Part shown: piece by piece, positions 60,421-64,000 of the stretch
Layout of the letters: each line of letters starts with the position of its first letter
How positions within the stretch are numbered: the first letter of the stretch is position 1
From: Murinocardiopsis flavida
Lineage (GTDB): Bacteria > Actinomycetota > Actinomycetes > Streptosporangiales > Streptosporangiaceae
DNA: 64,000 nt
Direction of reading: 5' to 3'
Assembly (NCBI RefSeq): GCF_003014485.1
Contig: NZ_PYGA01000002.1
Span: forward strand, 434,001-498,000
Notes under the pieces: model-generated
The model's database searches: none
Seen by the model: only the letters and a program-made list of their open reading frames with translations
What the model was told of the DNA's origin: nothing
Translations under genes and position numbers: made by a program

Positions 60421-62079
60421 TCACGCCAGGGCATCGGCGCCGTGGACGACCCTGCCGCCCACGACGGTGGCGACAACCGCGATGTCGGCCAGGTCCCGGG
60501 GGTCGACGGCGAACGGGTCCGCGTCCAGCACCGCCAGATCCGCCAGCAGTCCCGGCACGATCCTGCCCTTGATCCCCTCCTCGCCGGCGGCGTAGGCCGA
60601 TCCGTGGGTGTAGGCGCGGACGGCCTGCTCCACCGTGAGCCGCTCCTGCGGCCCGATCAGCCGCCCCTGGGCGGTACGGCGGTTCACCATGGCGTGGATC
60701 CCCTTCATCGGATGGGCGTCCACCACGGGGGTGTCGGAACTTCCGGGCAGGACCACCCCGGCGTCCAGGAAGCTCTTCATCCGGTAGACCGAACGGCTGC
60801 GCTGCTCCCCGAGGGCGTCGAGGAAGCCGTCGCCGAGTTCCCACAGGAACCGGCCTTGGGGTACCGGCACGATTCCGGCGCGCGCGATCCGCTGCACCGC
60901 CTCCGGCGAGGCGATGCCGCAGTGCTCGATGCGGTGCCTGGCGTCATGGCGGGGGTGGCGCCGCTGCGCCTCCTCCACGTGGCCGACCGCGAGGTCGACG
61001 GCGCGGTCCCCGATGGCGTGCACCGCGAGCTGCCATCCGCTGCGATGCAGCAGCCCCAGGGTCTCCGCAAGGCGCTCGGGGTCGAAGGCCAGCATCCCCC
61101 GGCCGGGCTCCTCCCCGGGGGCGTGGGCGCAGTAGGGCTCGTGCAGTGCGGAGGTCCGGCCGATGAGCGAGCCGTCGCTGAGGACCTTGACCGCGCCCAA
61201 CCGCAGGAACTCGTCCCCGAAACCGGTTCTCAGGCCCAGGTCGAGCCCCCATCCGTCCACTCCGGGCTCGAGCCCCGCCAAGGCGTGCGTCGTGGTGATG
61301 TACGGCATGGCGGTGACCCGGACTCCGAGGCTGCCGCGCTCGCGGGCCGTGAGGTAGCCGTGCAGGTCCGCGCGGCCCATGCCGATCCCGTCCAGCCCCC
61401 CGACGCCCGGATCGGTGATGCTGGTGATGCCTTCGGCGAGCGCGGTGCGGGACGCCGTGTCCAGGAAGCCGACCAGTTCGTCGATCCGGTGCGGCTTCAG
61501 CGTGGCGTCGAACCACTTCTTGGCGTTCTCCAGCAGCAGGCCCGTGGCGGCGCCGTCGGCACCGAGGACGATCCGCCCGCCGGGGATGTCCGGCGGTCTC
61601 CGCAGGTCCGCGATCCCAGCGGCGCGCAGGGCCGCGGTGCTGGCCACCGCGATGTGCTCCGACACGTGGGAGAGCAGCACCGGGCGCCCGCCCCCGGCGG
61701 CGTCGAGCTCCTCCCGGGTGGGGAACCCGCCGATCCTGTTCTGGTCGAATCCCCCGCCGCGGACCCACTCGTCCGGGGCCAGTTCCCGGGCCTTGTGCGC
61801 CACGAGGCCGAGGAGCCTGTCCCGGGTCGGGGCCGCCGCGTGGCCGACGTCCAGCGTGGCGAGCCGGCGGCCCCGGAGGGCCAGGTGGTGGTGTGCGTCG
61901 TTGAAACCCGGGACGACGGTGCGTCCCCCGAGGTCGACGGTCTCATGCGCCGCAGCGCACTCCCTGTCGTCGTCGAGGGCCGCCACCCGTCCGTACGTGA
62001 CGCAGAGCGACCGCGCCCAGGGCCGTCCCGGGTCCCCGGTCCAGATCGCACCGTTGACGAAGGCCACGTCTGCTCGCAC
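60421..62079 (-). CDS. YtcJ-like amidohydrolase 2
   Basis: A 552-residue paralogue of the downstream amidohydrolase: GRTVVPGFNDAHHHLALRG (metal HxH), VHAIGDRAVDLAVGHVEEAQ, RIEHCGIASPEAVQ and LPGSSDTPVVDAHPMKGIHAMVNRR. GTG 62079 has AGGAG nine bases upstream. Two related amidohydrolases next to one importer suggest sequential cleavage of one compound or use of two related compounds. Confidence 0.9.
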   Translation of the reverse strand: MRADVAFVNGAIWTGDPGRPWARSLCVTYGRVAALDDDRECAAAHETVDLGGRTVVPGFNDAHHHLALRGRRLATLDVGHAAAPTRDRLLGLVAHKARELAPDEWVRGGGFDQNRIGGFPTREELDAAGGGRPVLLSHVSEHIAVASTAALRAAGIADLRRPPDIPGGRIVLGADGAATGLLLENAKKWFDATLKPHRIDELVGFLDTASRTALAEGITSITDPGVGGLDGIGMGRADLHGYLTARERGSLGVRVTAMPYITTTHALAGLEPGVDGWGLDLGLRTGFGDEFLRLGAVKVLSDGSLIGRTSALHEPYCAHAPGEEPGRGMLAFDPERLAETLGLLHRSGWQLAVHAIGDRAVDLAVGHVEEAQRRHPRHDARHRIEHCGIASPEAVQRIARAGIVPVPQGRFLWELGDGFLDALGEQRSRSVYRMKSFLDAGVVLPGSSDTPVVDAHPMKGIHAMVNRRTAQGRLIGPQERLTVEQAVRAYTHGSAYAAGEEGIKGRIVPGLLADLAVLDADPFAVDPRDLADIAVVATVVGGRVVHGADALA

Positions 62080-62107
62080 GGTTCGATGCTCCTTCTCTGC
62101 TCGGCGG

Positions 62108-62935
62108 TCAGTCTCTGATCCGGAAGCCCGGGGCGCCGGGGACGGAGTCCAGCAGCCGGGACGTGTACTCGTCCCGCGGGGCGGTGAAGATCTGCTCGAC
62201 CGCGCCGAACTCCCGCAGTTCCCCCGACCTGAGCACGGCGACTTCGTCGCTGACGTGCCGGACGACGGCGAGGTCGTGCGAGATGAACAGCATGGTGAGC
62301 CCCAGTTCCGCCCGGAGCTGCGCGAGCAGTTCGAGCACCTCCACCTGGACGGAGAGGTCCAGTGCGGAGGTGATCTCGTCGGCGACCACGATCCGGGGGC
62401 GCGTGCACAGCGCCCGGGCTATGGCGATCCGCTGGCGCTGCCCGCCGGAGAACTCGTGGGGGTACTTCGCCGCCGCGGACGCCGGGAGCTCGACCCGCTC
62501 GAACCACTCCTCGATGGCGGAGCGGTGCCGCCGGGCGTCGGCGCGCAGCGGGTCCATCGCCTCGGCGAGGGCCTGCCCGGCCGTGCGTCGCGGACTCAGC
62601 GAGGAGAACGGGTCCTGGGGGATGAGCTGGAGCAGGCCGGGGTCGCGCCTGCGGCGACTGGTGCCGGCCGAGAACCGCTCCCCGCCGATGACGACGCGTC
62701 CCGTATCGATCGGCACCAGCCCGGCGAGCACCTTCGCCAGGGTCGACTTCCCGGAGCCCGACTCCCCCACCAGCCCCACCGACCGGGAGTAGGGGATGGT
62801 GAAGGAGACGCCGCGCAGCGCCTCGGTCCGGGCGGTGCCGGACCCGAGGACCACGCCGAGCCCGTCGACCTCCACCGCGGGGCGCTCAGGGACGGCCTGC
62901 TCCGAGGCCGCGCCGTCCGCCGTCTCCCTGCTCAT
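62108..62935 (-). CDS. ABC transporter ATPase, DppF type (amidohydrolase operon)
   Basis: A 275-residue ATPase with Walker [11 protein letters not shown]-loop LQLIPQDPFSSLSPRRTAG, signature FSGGQRQR and Walker B IVVADEITSALDL. ATG 62935 overlaps the stop of the fused permease-ATPase gene (ATGA). It supplies the second ATPase of that importer. Confidence 0.93.
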   Translation of the reverse strand: MSRETADGAASEQAVPERPAVEVDGLGVVLGSGTARTEALRGVSFTIPYSRSVGLVGESGSGKSTLAKVLAGLVPIDTGRVVIGGERFSAGTSRRRRDPGLLQLIPQDPFSSLSPRRTAGQALAEAMDPLRADARRHRSAIEEWFERVELPASAAAKYPHEFSGGQRQRIAIARALCTRPRIVVADEITSALDLSVQVEVLELLAQLRAELGLTMLFISHDLAVVRHVSDEVAVLRSGELREFGAVEQIFTAPRDEYTSRLLDSVPGAPGFRIRD

Positions 62936-64000
62936 TCGTTCGCCTCCTCGGCCGAGGGCTCCATGTACTGCGCCGCTGCCAGCAGCGACCGGGTGTACGG
63001 GTGCTTGACCTCGCCCCGGGCGAGCTGCTCACGGGTGAGCTCCTCGACGACCTCTCCCTCCTTCATCACCAGCACCCGGTCGCAGAGCGCCTCCACGACG
63101 CCGAGGTCGTGGGAGATGAACAGCACCGCGGCGCCGAGGGAGCCGCTCGCCGCGACGAACTGCCGGAGCACCTCGGCCTGGACCGTCACGTCCAGGGCGG
63201 TGGTGGGCTCGTCCGCGATGATCAGCTTCGCGTCGGTGAGCAGCGCGGAGGCGATCATCGCCCGCTGGAGCATCCCGCCGGAGAGTTCGTGCGGGTGCTG
63301 CCTGCCCCTGCTGTCCGGTTCGCTGATGTGCAGCCGGCGGAACTCCGCGGCCAGCGCCCGGCGGGCCGCGCGCCGGTTCATCCCCTGGTGGACCCGGGCG
63401 ACCTCGGTGAGCTGGTTCTCCAGCCGCAGCGCGGGGTTGAAGGTGGAGACGGGGTCCTGATAGATCAGGGCGACGTCGCGGGCCAGGTCGCCGGAGCGGA
63501 CCGGGCCGAGCAGGTCGTGGCCGACGGTGGTCACCTCCGCGGCCGTGGCGTCGACCCCGTCGGGCACCAGTCCGGCGGCCGACATGGCGGTGAGCGACTT
63601 GCCCGACCCGGACTCGCCCACCAGGCCGAGGATCTCGCCGGGGGCGACGTCGAAGGACACCCCCCGGACCAGCTCCCTGCCCTGGGCGGTCGCCACCTTC
63701 AGGCCCCGGACCCGCAGCGCGGCCGCCCCGGCCGCCCCGCCCTGCTCCCTGTGCGCGGCCGCCATCTCCTGTGACAGCTCGTCGGCCCGGTGCAGCATGC
63801 CGCTGCGGCGGCCGCGCACGAGCCGCCGCAGGCGCGGGTTGCTCCGCGCGGCGAGGCCGTCGCCGATGAACATCGCCGCCACGCCGGTGAGCACGAGCAT
63901 CACGCTGGGCCCGACGATCTGGATCGGCTGCGTGTAGGTGTTCGGGAGTCCGTCGGCGAGGAGGCGGCCGAAGTCGTAGTCCGGGTTCTGCACGCCCAGG
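62932..64000 (-). CDS. Fused DppC permease-DppD ATPase, 5' end beyond window
   Basis: A partial gene: 356 codons are inside the window and the frame is open to the right edge. The first visible residues read LGVQNPDYDFGRLLADG, matching the end of a DppC permease (compare LGVQAPEYDWGRLL in the 41766-43610 protein). A last membrane span and a ~45-residue linker follow, then a complete DppD ATPase ([52 protein letters not shown]). It has the same fusion architecture as the hydantoin operon protein. It belongs to the importer linked to the two amidohydrolases. Confidence 0.93.
   Translation of the reverse strand, partial: LGVQNPDYDFGRLLADGLPNTYTQPIQIVGPSVMLVLTGVAAMFIGDGLAARSNPRLRRLVRGRRSGMLHRADELSQEMAAAHREQGGAAGAAALRVRGLKVATAQGRELVRGVSFDVAPGEILGLVGESGSGKSLTAMSAAGLVPDGVDATAAEVTTVGHDLLGPVRSGDLARDVALIYQDPVSTFNPALRLENQLTEVARVHQGMNRRAARRALAAEFRRLHISEPDSRGRQHPHELSGGMLQRAMIASALLTDAKLIIADEPTTALDVTVQAEVLRQFVAASGSLGAAVLFISHDLGVVEALCDRVLVMKEGEVVEELTREQLARGEVKHPYTRSLLAAAQYMEPSAEEANE

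Overview
The window is very GC-rich with strong third-position G/C bias, lipoprotein and Tat-type signals, and several TANNNT -10 boxes lying 5-7 bases before the start codon (leaderless transcripts). It reads as a catabolic, transporter-rich stretch of an actinomycete chromosome. The family content fits a Streptosporangiales/Nocardiopsaceae-type organism, but that placement is an inference. About 52 protein genes and one tRNA are supported. The long ORFs opposite or overlapping them are high-GC shadows.

Layout. 1-1378: no convincing gene, several inverted repeats. 1379-5861: a lone membrane sensor domain, a PaaX-type regulator, RidA-like, crotonase and SDR genes (part of an aryl/acyl-CoA degradation cluster), and two tiny membrane proteins. 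5962-6786: aldo/keto reductase. 7001-17234: a LacI-controlled unit with a secreted jelly-roll protein, a LacI regulator, and an operon for a branched-chain-amino-acid-type ABC transporter plus Gfo/Idh/MocA oxidoreductase, DUF993 and TIM-barrel isomerase/epimerase proteins. Matching paired operators sit at 7830-7859 and 9095-9118. 17271-17425: strong palindromes. 17647-25239: GntR regulator and a Dpp/Opp-type transporter operon carrying a nitrilase-fold amidase and a creatininase-family amidohydrolase. 25477-26292: methyltransferase.

26424-36698 is a roughly 10-kb co-directional run: copper amine oxidase, peptide-type ABC transporter, P1-family (DmpA-like) peptidase, PaiB-like protein and C45 acyltransferase-like protein. 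It sits divergent from a LacI regulator, with a perfect 18-bp palindrome upstream of the amine oxidase. 38322-40836: an orphan ABC ATPase, tRNA-Pro(GGG) with a terminator, and an AlkX/YcaQ-like winged-helix protein. 40966-49050 is a hydantoin-type operon: HyuA-like ATPase, DUF917 protein, solute-binding protein, permease, a fused permease-ATPase and an ATPase, divergent from a PucR regulator. 50785-57323: alpha/beta hydrolase, HTD2/MaoC hydratase, CaiB CoA-transferase, class II HMG-CoA reductase and a GAF-PucR regulator. 57466-64000: MFS symporter, two YtcJ-like amidohydrolases and a second fused permease-ATPase system that runs off the window.

The recurring theme is one transporter, one local regulator and a dedicated set of amide, amine or glycoside-cleaving enzymes. 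Four Dpp/Opp-type systems and one LivHMGF-type system are each tied to a different chemistry. The least explained is the LacI/LivHMGF/DUF993 unit, for which a 3-keto-glycoside-like route is proposed as a hypothesis.
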